Positions 63,908 to 64,000 of a DNA stretch of 64,000 bases are shown here, piece by piece. Position numbers and translations under genes: made by a program. Each line of letters starts with the position of its first letter. Position 1 is the first letter of the stretch. Below the pieces are notes generated by a model. That model did not search any database and was not told the origin of the DNA. It worked only from the letters and a program-made list of their open reading frames with translations. This DNA comes from Sycobia sp. Sy_11 (lineage: Eukaryota; Arthropoda; Insecta; Hymenoptera; Epichrysomallidae), in assembly GCA_018907035.1 (NCBI GenBank), contig JACCIC010000227.1:145001-209000 (forward strand), in the 5' to 3' direction.

Positions 63908-64000
63908 TTTTTTTTTTTATAGAGGAAGAGAAAAATCCTTTATGGATCCCTGGGATCGGACCCCGGACATGTGGGAATCACCAACAGAAAGGCATACCCA
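63908..64000 (-). mobile_element. possible tRNA-like retroelement end (SINE-like), cut by the window
   Basis: On the - strand the sequence GGGGTCCGATCCCAGGGATCC resembles a tRNA T-arm/B-box region. It is followed about 30 bases later by a run of about 11 A (T-run 63908-63918 on the + strand). A tRNA-like head and poly(A) end would fit a SINE, but the element continues off the window and no A-box can be checked. It could also be the 3' end of a LINE. Confidence 0.3.

Larger units (their letters stand above)
50653..64000 (+). other. receptor intron 2, incomplete in window
   Basis: More than 13.3 kb of sequence after the strong donor at 50653 with no frame resembling TM4-TM7 on the + strand, so the intron presumably extends beyond the window. 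It contains a LINE fragment (51.7-52.7 kb), a Penelope-like remnant (59.4-59.6 kb), GA and TA arrays and GC-rich islands. An imperfect stem lies at 62496-62563, and an 8 bp inverted repeat ATGTATCG/CGATACAT at 52796-52803 and 52841-52848. Much of 53-57 and 58-61.5 kb is plain AT-rich DNA in which I see nothing. Confidence 0.6.

Overview
The window is animal nuclear DNA, most likely from a hymenopteran insect (ant, bee or wasp). The evidence is an AT-rich background dense with (TA)n and (GA)n microsatellites, compact CpG-rich islands, decayed mariner and Penelope-like elements, and two exons of an insect-type biogenic amine receptor whose sequence fits the alpha-1-like octopamine receptor OAMB. 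The order-level call is an inference. No bacterial gene, CRISPR array, operon or plasmid feature was seen.

Only one host gene can be supported: the 5' part of the octopamine receptor on the + strand. Its first coding exon is 47320-47580 (start codon, N-glycosylation site, TM1, TM2). A 2.9 kb phase-0 intron follows. The second coding exon is 50515-50652 (TM3, the amine-binding Asp, the DRY motif). The rest of the receptor (TM4-TM7) is not visible in the remaining 13.3 kb and is presumed to lie beyond the window. A GC-rich stretch from about 45967 to 47319 is probably 5' untranslated exon, with a 16-codon upstream ORF just before the start.

The rest is non-coding DNA and transposon relics. From left to right these are: microsatellite-rich DNA (1-4523); a full-length but dead mariner (4524-5798); plain AT-rich DNA (5.8-16.5 kb); a truncated mariner joined to a Penelope-like fragment (16.5-17.8 kb); a zone of GC-rich islands (18-25 kb), containing a small Penelope-derived palindrome with a hammerhead ribozyme motif (23.55-24.06 kb); a 961 bp duplication present at 25.9 kb and again at 32.1 kb; a longer Penelope-like fragment with a GIY-YIG endonuclease and a second hammerhead (35.35-36.47 kb); further islands (38.1-38.8 and 40.9-41.4 kb); the receptor exons; an RNase H-bearing LINE tail in the receptor's second intron (51.7-52.7 kb); and more islands plus a possible tRNA-like retroelement end at the right edge.

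I found no clearly new biological system. The observations most worth checking are the hammerhead ribozymes and their inverted arms, the near-identical 961 bp duplication whose differences cluster at its ends, and the series of non-coding CpG islands that may hold alternative promoters or enhancers of the receptor gene.
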